A stretch of DNA of 64,000 bases from Floridanema aerugineum (GCF_041929345.1 NZ_JBHFNQ010000164.1:1-64000), one strand, 5' to 3'; positions 42,282 to 51,758 are shown, counted from the stretch's first letter. The notes: generated by a model not told the origin, from the letters alone. Translations and numbers: made by a program.

Positions 42282-43844
42282 ATGGAATTTGTATCAGATC
42301 CTCCCGTTTGGATGAAAATCCAAAAAATGAAACAAAGAGTCCGATGGCAAGAACCAATAATTGTGAAACGGGGAATCGATCAAACCCAGTTAGTAATAGA
42401 TGATGGTCAAGAAGATCGGCCAGAATTCTCTTTTTTAGTAGTGGGAGATAGTGGTTCTGGTGCCCATCGATCGCATCACCCGCAACGCCAAATTGCCGAA
42501 CAAATGTTACTACATCGAAATGATTGTCGATTTGTGGTTCATACAGGTGATGTAGTTTATTTAGTTGGTTCTAGGGAATACTATCACAAAAATTTTATAG
42601 AACCATATCGGGAATTTTTAGTGAATGGGGAAAACCCGAAAAATATTAAATACGATCGAATGCTATTTAATCAGCCGTTTCTGCCCGTACCGGGAAATCA
42701 CGATTATTATGATTTGCCATTTCTTTATGGATTATTAGCGCAAACTGCATTACCCTTGCGTCGTCTTTTCCGTTCTCAAATCGATTTTGATGCTGGTTGG
42801 CATGGTTCATTTCAAGGAGAAGCTTACGCCAAAGCTTTTTTAGATTATTTGTTAAATATTAATAATAAACAACAGTTAGAGGAACACCTCGATCGCTATT
42901 ACAACGCCAATATCAATAATGGTCGGTGTTTGCGTTATCAACCTAAAGAATTCACTCGATTACCCAACCGTTATTATACTTTCCGTTCAGGAGATATTGA
43001 TTTCTTTGCTTTGGATTCTAATACTTTCAATACCCCTTTACCTTTATCTGAAGATGCTGAGGGAGACGCAAATCGCCGGATATTAGAAAAACGGCGTGCT
43101 GATGCAAGGCGAGAACAGCAAGAAATTTTGCGAACTATGGATTCTCTGAATCCCGATCGCCCAGAAGAAGCTGAACAGTTGGATGATTTACGCACTAAAC
43201 TAGAGCAATTAGAGGAAATTGAAAATGATGTAGATAAACATTTAAATGCCACCGGAGAAGTTACCGTTGATTGGGAACAATTAAACTGGTTACAACAAAG
43301 ATTAATTGAATCTTGGCATACAGATTCAGTGCGAGGAAGAGTAATTTATTTGCATCATCCTCCTTATGTGACTGAAGCAACAAAGTGGTATCAATCCCAA
43401 ACTTTAGCAGTGCGCGATCGCTTGCGTGAGGTGTTAGATGAAGTAGCAAAAGCGGTGGGTAATTTAGCTGGCGATCGACCTTTGGTAGATTTAGTTTTGA
43501 CAGGTCATGCTCACTGTTTAGAATATCTCCGCACGGGTAATACGGGACATGGTGATTCCCATATTAATTGGATTATTTGTGGCGGAAGTGGTTATAGTTT
43601 ACGTCGGCAAAGAGAGTCAGGTTTAGAAATAACTGAACAGTTAGGAAAAGATATTCGGACTGTGGCGCGATCGCTACTTTTTGTCGGTCGTAGTGGTCAA
43701 GGTTATCATAAACATAGACCTTATTCTTTTTTGCGGGTGGATGTGCGATCGGGAACTCCCCCTAAATTTGTAATTCGTCCCTTTGTTGTTGAGAGGTATC
43801 AACAGCAATGGCACGAAAGCGAAGTTAAACCATTCGAGATTTGA
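42282..43844 (+). CDS. Calcineurin-like metallophosphoesterase, large
   Basis: 520 residues. Metal-binding motifs in order: VVGDSGSG (about 54-60, first Asp), HTGDVVYLVG (about 88-97), PVPGNHDYYD (about 138-147), LHHPPY (about 348) and LTGHAHCLEY (about 399-408). Between the third and fourth motifs lies a charged, probably coiled insertion (about 260-330, rich in Glu, Arg and Leu). There is no signal peptide, so it is probably cytosolic. The overall form resembles bacterial purple-acid-phosphatase-like or 3',5'-cAMP phosphodiesterase-like proteins, but the substrate cannot be told. A stand-alone gene. Confidence 0.87.
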   Translation: MEFVSDPPVWMKIQKMKQRVRWQEPIIVKRGIDQTQLVIDDGQEDRPEFSFLVVGDSGSGAHRSHHPQRQIAEQMLLHRNDCRFVVHTGDVVYLVGSREYYHKNFIEPYREFLVNGENPKNIKYDRMLFNQPFLPVPGNHDYYDLPFLYGLLAQTALPLRRLFRSQIDFDAGWHGSFQGEAYAKAFLDYLLNINNKQQLEEHLDRYYNANINNGRCLRYQPKEFTRLPNRYYTFRSGDIDFFALDSNTFNTPLPLSEDAEGDANRRILEKRRADARREQQEILRTMDSLNPDRPEEAEQLDDLRTKLEQLEEIENDVDKHLNATGEVTVDWEQLNWLQQRLIESWHTDSVRGRVIYLHHPPYVTEATKWYQSQTLAVRDRLREVLDEVAKAVGNLAGDRPLVDLVLTGHAHCLEYLRTGNTGHGDSHINWIICGGSGYSLRRQRESGLEITEQLGKDIRTVARSLLFVGRSGQGYHKHRPYSFLRVDVRSGTPPKFVIRPFVVERYQQQWHESEVKPFEI

Positions 43845-44060
43845 ACAAATAGCTAAATTAATTAACTGTGCCACTTATAAAATGTAACTGCATCCACTAA
43901 AAGGCATAAAAATGTAGCCCTCTCAACTCAATAAGTTATATTAATCGTTCTAAATACTGATAGATCAAATACATTTTCTCTCCCATTTGGTTGATGCGAC
44001 CCTCCACCTAAATTTGTTGCAATAAATATTTAGGAAACAGTGTAGGAAAACAACAAAATT

Positions 44061-44606
44061 ATGCGCCCATTGAACATAGGATTATCACAAGAACAACGTC
44101 AAGGAGTCATCGATTTATTAAATCGTGACCTATCAGATGCTTATTTACTGTTAATCAAAACCAAAAAATATCACTGGGATGTAGTTGGCCCACAATTCCG
44201 TTCTCTACATACATTGTGGGAAGAACAATACACAGCTTTGACAGCTAACATTGATGCACTCGCAGAACGAGTTCGTGCTTTAGGTGGCTATCCTATTGGT
44301 ACAGCTAAAGGCTTTCTGGAAAACGCTTCTCTTAAAGAAGATGCGGGAACTCTACCTAATGCTTATGGCATGGTAGAAAATTTAGTATCAGATCATGAAT
44401 CAGTTATCCGCAATTTGCGCGATCACGTAGACCAATGTGCGGAAAATTTCCACGATCAAGGAACAGCTGATTTCCTGACAGGATTAATGGAACAACATGA
44501 GGAAATGGCATGGATGTTGCGTTCCTTCATCGAAGGTGAACAAATTTCCCCAGATGGCAAACTATCCTCTGATTTAAGAGTTCCTGTAGAAGCAAATAGC
44601 AGATAG
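44061..44606 (+). CDS. dps: Dps-family DNA-protection/ferritin-like protein
   Basis: 181 residues. The Dps ferroxidase residues are in KTKKYHWDVVGPQFRSLHTLWEEQY (His37 region with D and E at the usual distance) and LAERVRALGGYPIGTAKGFLENASL; a later QHEEMAWMLRSFIEG completes the four-helix bundle. Dps dodecamers oxidise and store iron with H2O2 and can bind DNA. The 216-base gap upstream carries no gene and should hold its promoter. Two GATCCCCGACTTCTT palindromes follow the stop and could end transcription from both convergent genes. Confidence 0.93.
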   Translation: MRPLNIGLSQEQRQGVIDLLNRDLSDAYLLLIKTKKYHWDVVGPQFRSLHTLWEEQYTALTANIDALAERVRALGGYPIGTAKGFLENASLKEDAGTLPNAYGMVENLVSDHESVIRNLRDHVDQCAENFHDQGTADFLTGLMEQHEEMAWMLRSFIEGEQISPDGKLSSDLRVPVEANSR

Positions 44607-44614
44607 TTTAAGCG

Positions 44615-44694
44615 AGATCCCCGACTTCTTCAAGAAGTCGGGGATCTATGGAGTTTAAGCGAGATCCCCGACTTCTTCAAGAAGTCGGGGATCT
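44615..44694. repeat. Two tandem GATCCCCGACTTCTT palindromes between convergent genes
   Basis: Copies at 44615-44647 and 44662-44694 are identical 33-base palindromes, each with the shared lead TTTAAGCG (47-bp tandem unit). Being between the convergent dps and recX-like genes, they may act as bidirectional terminators. Confidence 0.9.
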
Positions 44695-44701
44695 GTAGAT
44701 T

Positions 44702-45157
44702 TCATTCATCTTCTTCTTTTTGCCACTGCGCTAAAGTTTGCCAAGCATTAAACCCGCGATACTGAAGATAATTAACTAGTTTACTCTTAGTTTTTGGGTC
44801 AATATTGCCAAAGTCTGTAATATGATATTTCCGCATTATCTTCGCTTTTAAATCAGCTAAATCGTCTGTTTCCTCATTTTCTTCTTGTGCTGACCAAACT
44901 TCCTCAAATAAATCGCTAGAAATGCCTTTTTCAAAACACTTACGTTTGATCATAGACTTGCCGTATTTTCCTTGAGATGAAGAAATTAAACTTTCGACCA
45001 AACGAGCGTCTGATTGATAACCAAGTTCTTGTAAATGATTAATAGCCTCGACGATTTCCCCTTCTTCAAAGCCTTTTTCTTTGCCTTTTTTTTCTAACTC
45101 ACGAGTGCTATATTCGCGACGTGCCAAAAGCAGATAAAAGTAATCAATGCAAGTCAT
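44702..45157 (-). CDS. recX: RecX-like regulatory protein
   Basis: 151 residues, all helical. YFYLLLARREYSTRELEKKGKEKGF at the N-terminus is like the first RecX three-helix repeat (L..L.rR..S..EL..kL..kg), followed by AINHLQELGYQSDARLVESLI and YGKSMIKRKCFEKGIS. RecX binds RecA filaments and modulates recombination. The C-terminal repeat is shifted by an acidic insertion (EENEETDDLADLKAKI), as is often seen in short cyanobacterial RecX. recA is not in the window. Convergent with dps. Confidence 0.72.
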   Translation of the reverse strand: MTCIDYFYLLLARREYSTRELEKKGKEKGFEEGEIVEAINHLQELGYQSDARLVESLISSSQGKYGKSMIKRKCFEKGISSDLFEEVWSAQEENEETDDLADLKAKIMRKYHITDFGNIDPKTKSKLVNYLQYRGFNAWQTLAQWQKEEDE

Positions 45158-45290
45158 ATATAACCTTCATTAGTTAAAGAATAGTTATGAAAAGATTATT
45201 TGCCTGTTAATATTGTAACACTTTAAATATTTATGCAATGGCTAAAATATAGTAGATATATTTAAAGTAATAATGTTAGGGGTAAACAGT

Positions 45291-46079
45291 ATGTTGCTCA
45301 ATTTAATTGCAGATTACGGGAATGGCGATCCAGCTTTTGCAGAAGTAATTCAACGTCTGATAGCAGAAATACCGGAAGCGCAGATTCACTGTCTTTCAGT
45401 ACCGCCTTTTAGTACTTTAGCAACGGGGTTTTGGGTGGCGCAATTGGGTTTAAATAAAGGGCCAAAAAATCGCTTGATTTATCATAACTGTGCTCCGCGA
45501 CAAGATAATCCAGAAGCTAGGCAAAATAACGAGGGGGAAGGGTTAACTTATGCTTTGTTACCGAATGATGTGAAAGTTGTTGGAGTTTTTGCCGGATACA
45601 CCCTTTCTTTTATTAAGAATCATGCCCAAGTTTTGCATACAATCAAAGTTTCTAGGGGGGGTTCGCAGTTTCGATCGCGTGACGTATTTCCCGCTGCTGT
45701 AGGTGCGATCGCCAAAGGAGATCTCAGCCTTTTAGGAGAACAATTACATCCCGAACAAATCCCCGACGCACCAATCGATCGCGTAGCTTGGATTGATGGC
45801 TATGGTAACATCAAAACCACCATTCCGGCACACACAATAAACCTAAAACCAGAACAAAAAGTAGTAATTCGAGTCGGAGATGTCGTCAGCGATGCCATAT
45901 ATTCCGATGGCAGTTTTCGCGTCCCCGAAGGTACTTTAGCATTTTCGCCCGGAAGTTCGGGATGGGAAACATCAACCGGAGAAACTATTCGCTGGATGGA
46001 ACTATTTTTGCGTGGTGGAAGTGCTTGGGAACGTTTTGGTAGACCTCGCTTAAATCAAACCGTAACTCGTCTTTCTTAA
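45291..46079 (+). CDS. S-adenosyl-L-methionine hydrolase-like protein (DUF62 family)
   Basis: 262 residues from ATG 45291, which has AGGGG 9 bases upstream; an ATG at 45273 lies before that site and is less likely. LNLIADYGNGDPAFAEVIQRL matches the N-terminal pattern of DUF62 (ITDYGxxDxxV). RSRDVFPAAVGAIAKGDL corresponds to the RDVFAPAAA motif and RVAWIDGYGNIKTTI to the IDxFGNxxTN motif of the C-terminal beta-barrel. Family members cleave SAM with hydroxide to adenosine and methionine; others are chlorinases or fluorinases. The residues specific for halide use cannot be judged by eye. Confidence 0.78.
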   Translation: MLLNLIADYGNGDPAFAEVIQRLIAEIPEAQIHCLSVPPFSTLATGFWVAQLGLNKGPKNRLIYHNCAPRQDNPEARQNNEGEGLTYALLPNDVKVVGVFAGYTLSFIKNHAQVLHTIKVSRGGSQFRSRDVFPAAVGAIAKGDLSLLGEQLHPEQIPDAPIDRVAWIDGYGNIKTTIPAHTINLKPEQKVVIRVGDVVSDAIYSDGSFRVPEGTLAFSPGSSGWETSTGETIRWMELFLRGGSAWERFGRPRLNQTVTRLS

Positions 46080-46105
46080 ATTAATTGTGGGTTACTGAAA
46101 CTTTT

Positions 46106-46133
46106 GTAGAGACGTTGTATACAACGTCTCTAC
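46106..46133. terminator. Perfect 28-bp palindrome between convergent genes (possible bidirectional terminator)
   Basis: GTAGAGACGTTGTATACAAC then GTCTCTAC is a perfect palindrome between the DUF62 stop and the GH13 stop. The sequence GTAGAGACGTTG...CAACGTCTCTAC is a repeat I recognise as frequent in cyanobacterial genomes, so it is both a repeat and a candidate terminator. Confidence 0.7.
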
Positions 46134-46206
46134 GAAGAATGTTAAATATTTTCAGTACAATTTCTGATAAGACTACTTATTAAGTTAGCAACTGAAGTCT
46201 GATTCA

Positions 46207-47877
46207 CTACTTAGAAACAAAAACTTTAGCTTCATGTTCGCCCAAATCAACTATTAGCTGATTATCCTTTGCTTTTACATCATTACCAGCTAACCAATCA
46301 TACCAATTGTTATGCTCAGGAAATTGATTAATTTTGTATTGGGCTAAATCTTGTTCAGAAAAGTTAGCAACTACAACTACTCGCGATCCTTCTTCATTCC
46401 AACGCTGATAAGCTAATACTTTATTCTCTGAATCTTGATGGAATAAATCCACATTCTCACTATGGAGTGCGGGATTTTGTTTTCGCAAGGTAATCAACTT
46501 TTTATAATACTCAAACAAATCATGATTGAGTTGATTATCTAACAAATTCCATCTAATAGGACTTGCTTGCTCAGTGGATTTAGATTTGCGTTTACTCTCG
46601 CCAAATTCCTCACCCATCCAAATCATTGGGACTCCCACTGCTGTCATTAATAAAACTGCTGCTAATTTCGCTCTTTTAAAAGCAGCTGCCTCAGAAATTC
46701 CAGCATTACCAAGTTTACCTAAAAGCCTTTCTTGGTCGTGACTTGCTAAATAATTTACCAACTTATTAGTAGTTGGGTAATTCTGCTGTTTTGGTTCTAA
46801 AACTTCTTGCAATTTGTCTAAATCAAAGACATCATTGCAGATAGTTTCTGTGATAAACATCCGAAAACTTTCGTGCCATAAGCCGTCCATTGGCCCCTGA
46901 GAAGCAACGACACTTGGTTGTTCGGGAATGCACTCAGCAATGTTGTAAAAAGGTTTATTTCCTGCTGCTTTTTTAGCTTCGTCAGTAATCCAATTAATAA
47001 AATTAAAATTCGGTTTTTCAATATCAAGACTAGCAAGTTGAGAAACAGCATCAAAGCGAATACCATCAATGTGATATTCTTGAATCCAAAACCGCACGAC
47101 ATCGCCAATAAATTTCCAAGCAGGACGAATATCTAACTTTTCATCGTAGTATTCATAATTAAATTCTGGCCCCCAATAATCAGTTTCTTTTTTGTGTTCT
47201 TTTTTTGTGGCATAGTACCAGTAGGTGCGATCGATCTTCAGCAAAGGACATTCTGACGCAGAATGATTATAAATCCCATCAAGTATGACGCGAATTCCCC
47301 TAGCATGACACTCATCAACTAACCGTTTAAAATCCTCCGGGAAACCATAACTGTTTTCTAAAGCAAAAAAATTACTTACTAAATAACCCCAATTATATTT
47401 TCCCGGATGTTCATTTAATGGCATCAATTCAATAGCATTAATTCCTAACTCTTTCAAGTAATCCAACTTATCAACTACTCGCTTTAATACCTCTCTTTTT
47501 TCCGAGTTCGCATTACTGCCAGAAAAATCAGCAACGTGCAATTCATACATTACTAATTCCTGATTGTCAGGGAGTGGTTTATCGTCATTTTGCCAAACAT
47601 AAGTATCAAGAATTCTATTGCCATCTTTGACTCGCACTACAGCGCCAGAAGTATGAGGATCTATTTCTGTAGCGTAGGGATCTACTACTTCTTCCCATTC
47701 ATTACTTTGGACACGAAACTTATACTGATAAATACCATCTTCCAACTCTACAGAAGTCCGAAAATAACCATCCTCACTCTTAATCATTGGCGCTTCTTGC
47801 CAACTATTAAAAGAACCAATCAAAGACGCTTTCTTATTATTAGGAGCAAATAACTTGAATTCTATTGAATTTGGCAT
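46207..47877 (-). CDS. GH13 alpha-amylase-type glucan enzyme with CBM48
   Basis: 556 residues. An N-terminal CBM48-like domain (about 1-95; FAPNNKKASLIGSFNSWQEAPM and YQYKFRVQSNEW) is followed by a (beta/alpha)8 barrel with the GH13 regions: VILDGIYNHSA (region I), GIRFDAVSQL (region II with the Asp nucleophile), YNIAECIPE (region III, Glu) and YLASHDQE (region IV, HD). A C-terminal beta domain completes it. It should act on alpha-1,4/1,6 glucans such as glycogen. Exact specificity (branching, isoamylase-like or malto-oligosyltrehalose type) is not determined. It is next to a decayed alpha-glucosidase. Confidence 0.88.
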   Translation of the reverse strand: MPNSIEFKLFAPNNKKASLIGSFNSWQEAPMIKSEDGYFRTSVELEDGIYQYKFRVQSNEWEEVVDPYATEIDPHTSGAVVRVKDGNRILDTYVWQNDDKPLPDNQELVMYELHVADFSGSNANSEKREVLKRVVDKLDYLKELGINAIELMPLNEHPGKYNWGYLVSNFFALENSYGFPEDFKRLVDECHARGIRVILDGIYNHSASECPLLKIDRTYWYYATKKEHKKETDYWGPEFNYEYYDEKLDIRPAWKFIGDVVRFWIQEYHIDGIRFDAVSQLASLDIEKPNFNFINWITDEAKKAAGNKPFYNIAECIPEQPSVVASQGPMDGLWHESFRMFITETICNDVFDLDKLQEVLEPKQQNYPTTNKLVNYLASHDQERLLGKLGNAGISEAAAFKRAKLAAVLLMTAVGVPMIWMGEEFGESKRKSKSTEQASPIRWNLLDNQLNHDLFEYYKKLITLRKQNPALHSENVDLFHQDSENKVLAYQRWNEEGSRVVVVANFSEQDLAQYKINQFPEHNNWYDWLAGNDVKAKDNQLIVDLGEHEAKVFVSK

Positions 47878-48056
47878 AATTTATATCTATAAACAAAGGA
47901 ATTTAATATTAATCTAAAAATTAAACATCATACTTCTACCAAAGGAATGAAAGTAACCTTAAATAATCTGTCAACTGGAATACAAATAGTACAAAAAACT
48001 CGATGTAATGCAGAAATCCTCCCTAAGATTGATAGCACTCAACAATAAATTAGTGA

Positions 48057-48513
48057 ATATTCAAAAAAGTTGCCAAAGAGACAACTGAAAAAGGCGAAAT
48101 TACCGATCGACCAAAAACTTTTCGGATGTGGAATTACGACGCTGCGGGAATGTATGCACCCGGCTCGGACCCCATGTATTTGTGTATTCCCTTGTATTTA
48201 GGTTGGCATTCTCTTGGCAGTTATTTAGTCTTTTATGAAAATAGTTTTGAAGCTTTATTCACATTCTCCGATGGGTTATGGAAAATCGCGCCTAGATAAA
48301 TTCCGTATGGTAAGATTTGAAGACGGAATAGAAATCTTTTGGGAACAACAAGGAGAATATGCTTTTCCTTACCAAACCGTGAAGATTCAATTACATGGAA
48401 TGGAAGCAAAAGCAGCTTGGGTAAACGGTAACTCCGTTGACTGCCAAGAGAATTATTTAATAACTGAACAATTTCCTCAAATGTACGTTGCTGGAGAATT
48501 TAAAATAGATTAA
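48057..48513 (+). pseudogene. GH31 alpha-glucosidase remnant with internal deletion and frameshift
   Basis: From 48057 one frame encodes TFRMWNYDAAGMYAPGSDPM, then YLCIPLYLGWHSLGSYLVFYENSFEALFTFSD, which resembles the N-terminal part of bacterial GH31 alpha-glucosidases (RMWNxDA...YAPGxDPLY...GSYLVFYENS). At about 48270 the frame shifts to one encoding YGKSRLDKFRMVRFEDGIEI and QGEYAFPYQTVKIQLHG, which resembles their C-terminal beta domain. The whole catalytic barrel between (about 1.5 kb expected) is absent. The 92-codon open frame from ATG 48235 is the C-terminal remainder. The part 47878-48056 shows no readable gene. Confidence 0.65.
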
Positions 48514-48631
48514 ATAATTTTTTTGAACATCTGTGTTCATCCGTGTTCATCTGTTGAGTTTGTTTTAGAACATTACTAACATAATTTGGTGAGTTACACT
48601 GCGTTAACGCACCCTAGTAATTTTGCTGTGT

Positions 48632-49042
48632 TTATTCTCGGCGTTCTTGATAATCTTCAGAAGAAGTTGGGTCTAATTCCCAGCGGCGATCGTCCCGTTG
48701 TTCTAAGATTTCAGTAGTGCGGAGGAAAGCGCGATCGTCCATTTCCAAACCAACAGCAGCACCCAATTCCTCAACAATACTCTGATCGGGAGTGGCGACA
48801 GTTCCACCTACAGCTTCTTCGCCATCAGAATTAGCTAGTTCCCAAGCAGCATCCACGTCACCGCCACTTAATTCGGGACTAGTCGAAGTGTACTGTTTCT
48901 CCTCATCCCGCAGTCTGCGCGTGCCAATATTGTATCCTGGCTCTGGCTTAATTCCAGTTCCGTAAGACTCAGTAATTTCTTGCGGTAGATTGGAAATTAC
49001 CCCTTCGTTATTGTTTAGGTTCTTATCTGTTTTGTCAGCCAT
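48632..49042 (-). CDS. DUF6335 family protein
   Basis: 136 residues, very acidic, with no membrane segment. ITESYGTGIKPEPGYNIGTR, then GGDVDAAWELANSDGEEAVGGTVATPDQ and LGLEMDDRAFLRTTEILEQRDDRRWELDP-type C-terminal half, form the pattern I recall for the cyanobacterial DUF6335 family. Function is unknown; homologues are often in stress-type clusters. A REP fragment (48594-48615) lies beyond the stop. The 182-bp gap upstream is shared with the divergent DUF2267 gene and probably carries both promoters. Confidence 0.75.
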   Translation of the reverse strand: MADKTDKNLNNNEGVISNLPQEITESYGTGIKPEPGYNIGTRRLRDEEKQYTSTSPELSGGDVDAAWELANSDGEEAVGGTVATPDQSIVEELGAAVGLEMDDRAFLRTTEILEQRDDRRWELDPTSSEDYQERRE

Positions 49043-49224
49043 AATACACGCTCCTTATATCTTTACTAGGTTAGTTTCTTACAACAAATATTATGTCTGA
49101 CTTTAGAGCGAAACCGATCTATCTCTTTTGATTGACGAGAACTCAGGGCGAAAATACATAACCTAGTAAGAGATCCGATGAGCGATCGCAACTTTTGTTG
49201 AGATAAAAAATATCAGAGGATACC

Positions 49225-49635
49225 ATGCAACGTGATGAATTTTTTAAGCACGTTCAAAGTATTGCCCAGCTTGGTTCTCATGAAGAAGCAGAACGTGCTG
49301 TTCGTGCTACTTTAGAAACCCTTAAAGAACGTATTGTCGGCGATGAGGCTAAAGATTTAGCTTCTCAATTACCAGCAGAAATCGGGGAGTATTTACGCGG
49401 TAGAGAAGGAGAGAACGGGCAAGCCTTTTCTCTACAAGAATTTTATCAAAAGGTTGCCGAAAAAGAAAGTGTAGATCCAGTTACAGCCGCCACTCATGCG
49501 CGTGCTGTTGTCTCAGTTTTAAATATTGCGGTTACACCAGGGGAATTTGCAGATATTCGGGCTAATCTTTCGCCTGATTATTTGGATTTATTACCTTCAG
49601 CTAACCCCAGTTCACAAGTAGTTTCTGGAAGTTAA
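49225..49635 (+). CDS. DUF2267 family protein
   Basis: 136 residues. MQRDEFFKHVQSIAQLGSHEEAERAVRATLETLKERI, with LASQLPAEIGEYLRG, is the DUF2267 helical domain. The second half (FYQKVAEKESVDPVTAATHARAVVSVLNIAVT) is a degenerate repeat of the first. Function is unknown. The start has AGAGGATACC upstream. It is the first gene of a plus-strand run to 54962 that looks like a stress-response set. Confidence 0.82.
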   Translation: MQRDEFFKHVQSIAQLGSHEEAERAVRATLETLKERIVGDEAKDLASQLPAEIGEYLRGREGENGQAFSLQEFYQKVAEKESVDPVTAATHARAVVSVLNIAVTPGEFADIRANLSPDYLDLLPSANPSSQVVSGS

Positions 49636-49671
49636 ATTGAACAAAATTTACCAAGACTTTGAGGAAATAAA

Positions 49672-50772
49672 ATGGCACATCATAACGGTCACAGCATTAA
49701 TAAAAGAGTAGCAATTCTCATTGAGACTGGAGTGGAAGATTCCGAGTTTCAAGTACCTTATAAAGCGATAAAAATGGCGGGATTCGATGTAGTTGTTCTC
49801 GGTTCTCGGATGAACAGCACTTATGTTGGAAAGAATGGCAAAGTTTCCCAGAAACCTGACGCAACTACTACCGAATCTCGTCCTGAAGAATTCGATGCAG
49901 TAATTATTCCTGGGGGAATGGCTCCTGACACAATGCGGACTAACCCAAATACGGTAAGATTTGTGCAGGAAGCAATGAGACAAGGAAAATTAATTGCTGC
50001 TGTTTGTCATGGGCCACAAGTATTAATTGAAGGCGATTTGCTCAAAGATAAAAATGCCACTGGCTATCGCGCAATCCGCAAGGATATGATTAACGCTGGT
50101 GCTAATTACATTGATGAACCTTTGGTGGTTGATGGCAATTTAATTACTTCTAGAAGACCGGGAGATTTAGCAATTTTTACCACTGCAATTTTAAGCCGTT
50201 TAGGTTATGGTGGTCAGGAAGTAGACTTGCCTAATGAAAGTGATATTACTGCTGAATGGTGGAAACTTGCTGATGCTTGGGGTGGTTCTACAAAAGGCGA
50301 CATTACTAAAGCTTTGAATACATCTCTTGCAGGTGAGCGTTATTCTCATGAAGAGTTTCAAAAGTATGCAGAAAAATGCTCTGATGTGGAATTGCGATCG
50401 CTATTACAAGAAATAATCGCTAACAAAGCCAGCCACATTCAAATGATCGAAGCACGCCTAAATGCACTAGGCGAAAAACCCTCTTTACCAGCACAAGCTG
50501 CTGATACTTACGCCAAAATAAAAACTGGCTTACAAGGTAGCGACGATTTGTTTATGTTGCGTACTGCTTTAGGCGATATCCAAACAGCAGTTGTGGATAC
50601 ATATCAACTGAGTTCTCAATTAACTGATCCAGTTTCTACAGCTTTGTTCTTAGAAATTGAAGAAGATTTAGCCAAATACGAACGGCGTTTAGCAGACCTT
50701 TATAAAGCGCGTTTTGCTGGAGAAATTGCACCAGCAGCTAAACCTTCAACAAGTCCTGCTGTAGGTGTTTAA
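49672..50772 (+). CDS. DJ-1/PfpI domain fused to a ferritin-like helical domain
   Basis: 366 residues. Residues about 10-190 are a PfpI/DJ-1 glutamine-amidotransferase-like domain with VAILIETGVEDSEFQVP (Glu of the catalytic site), FDAVIIPGGMAPD and the nucleophile elbow AAVCHGPQVL (Cys at about 115), including the following His. Residues about 215-350 are four amphipathic helices (TSLAGERYSHEEFQKYAEKC; IIANKASHIQMIEARL; TALGDIQTAVVDTYQL; FLEIEEDLAKYERRL), resembling DUF2383/ferritin-like domains. It could combine protein/aldehyde damage control with metal or stress sensing. This order is uncommon; function is inferred only. Confidence 0.82.
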   Translation: MAHHNGHSINKRVAILIETGVEDSEFQVPYKAIKMAGFDVVVLGSRMNSTYVGKNGKVSQKPDATTTESRPEEFDAVIIPGGMAPDTMRTNPNTVRFVQEAMRQGKLIAAVCHGPQVLIEGDLLKDKNATGYRAIRKDMINAGANYIDEPLVVDGNLITSRRPGDLAIFTTAILSRLGYGGQEVDLPNESDITAEWWKLADAWGGSTKGDITKALNTSLAGERYSHEEFQKYAEKCSDVELRSLLQEIIANKASHIQMIEARLNALGEKPSLPAQAADTYAKIKTGLQGSDDLFMLRTALGDIQTAVVDTYQLSSQLTDPVSTALFLEIEEDLAKYERRLADLYKARFAGEIAPAAKPSTSPAVGV

Positions 50773-50781
50773 TTTGGGCAT

Positions 50782-50840
50782 GACAGGCAAGATGCCTGTC
50801 CTACGGGACGGGAAAATTTAGTTTCTTGTCCCGATTTTTT
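50782..50840. repeat. Hairpins 3' of the DJ-1 fusion gene
   Basis: GACAGGCA (50782-50789) pairs with TGCCTGTC (50793-50800) around AGA, and a second inverted pair CGGGACGGG / CTTGTCCCG (about 50805-50833) follows. They lie before the SDR start and may limit read-through. Confidence 0.55.
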
Positions 50841-50862
50841 GGAAAAATCAGGAGGTGAAAAA

Positions 50863-51741
50863 GTGGAAAGAAGATTAGAAGGGAAAGTGGCAATTATCAC
50901 GGGTGCAGGTACAGGAATTGGCGAAGCTATTGCTCACAAATTTGCTAAAGAAGGGGCAAAAGTTGTAGTTAATGGATTACCCAGCGATCCAGTTGCAGAA
51001 GTTGTAGCTGCAATTAAAAAATATGGTGGTCAAGCTGTAGCTTATACTGGTGATATTTCGGAAGAAAATCATGCTCAAGCTTGCGTTCATGCCGCAATTA
51101 CTGAGTTTGGAAATCTCCACATTTTGATTAATAATGCTGGCGTTTTCTTAACAACTGCGGAAATGCAAAGTTATCCGGTAGAAGATTTCGATCGCACTAT
51201 CAGAATGAATCTTCGTTCCGCATTTTTGATGACAAAATACGCTTTACCGCACTTACAAAGAACCAAAGGAAATATCGTTTCCACAGGTTCAGAAGCTGGG
51301 TTTAATGGATTAGCTCAAAATGCTCCTTATGGCGGAACAAAAGGCTGGATGCACTCTTTTATGAAAGGAGTTGCTGTTGAACAAGCTCAATATGGAGTGC
51401 GAGCAAATTGTGTTTGCCCGGGTGCAATTGATACTGCTTGGACACACAAAGAAACGGGGCCAATGGATTCCAAAATGGAGCAAACTTTAATTAAAGGAAC
51501 TCCAATGGCGCGACGGGGTACACCGGAAGAAGTTGCCAATGTTTTTGCTTTTTTGGCATCTGATGAAGCCAGTTATGTAACGGGTGCATTGTGGTTAGTT
51601 GATGGCGGTGTAACTGTTGCTAAAGGGTCAGTTGGTGAAGATACGCCGAACTATTTGCGGGAAGAACCTCAAGGTGAGTTGCGCTTAGATCATTCGTTAG
51701 AAGGATTAAAAAACAAAGAGACTCACGCTATCAAGAAATAA
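50863..51741 (+). CDS. Short-chain dehydrogenase/reductase
   Basis: 292 residues from GTG 50863, chosen because a perfect AGGAGGTGA ends four bases before it; an in-frame TTG 24 bases upstream lies 5' of that site. Cofactor motif TGAGTGIGEA, NNAG, VSTGSEAG with the catalytic Ser, and YGGTKGW with Tyr-Lys are present. Family members of this kind (YxxTK, C-terminal RRGTPEEVANVFAFLASDEASYVTG) are common NAD(P)-dependent oxidoreductases. The 40-residue tail is charged. It is within the stress-type run, so detoxification of carbonyls is plausible. Confidence 0.88.
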   Translation: MERRLEGKVAIITGAGTGIGEAIAHKFAKEGAKVVVNGLPSDPVAEVVAAIKKYGGQAVAYTGDISEENHAQACVHAAITEFGNLHILINNAGVFLTTAEMQSYPVEDFDRTIRMNLRSAFLMTKYALPHLQRTKGNIVSTGSEAGFNGLAQNAPYGGTKGWMHSFMKGVAVEQAQYGVRANCVCPGAIDTAWTHKETGPMDSKMEQTLIKGTPMARRGTPEEVANVFAFLASDEASYVTGALWLVDGGVTVAKGSVGEDTPNYLREEPQGELRLDHSLEGLKNKETHAIKK

Positions 51742-51758
51742 GCTAGCGAGGGGAAAGT

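Noticed and set aside
48235..48513. Independent 92-codon gene
   Set aside because: Its sequence matches the C-terminal end of GH31 enzymes, and the upstream frame holds the N-terminal part, so it is a pseudogene piece.
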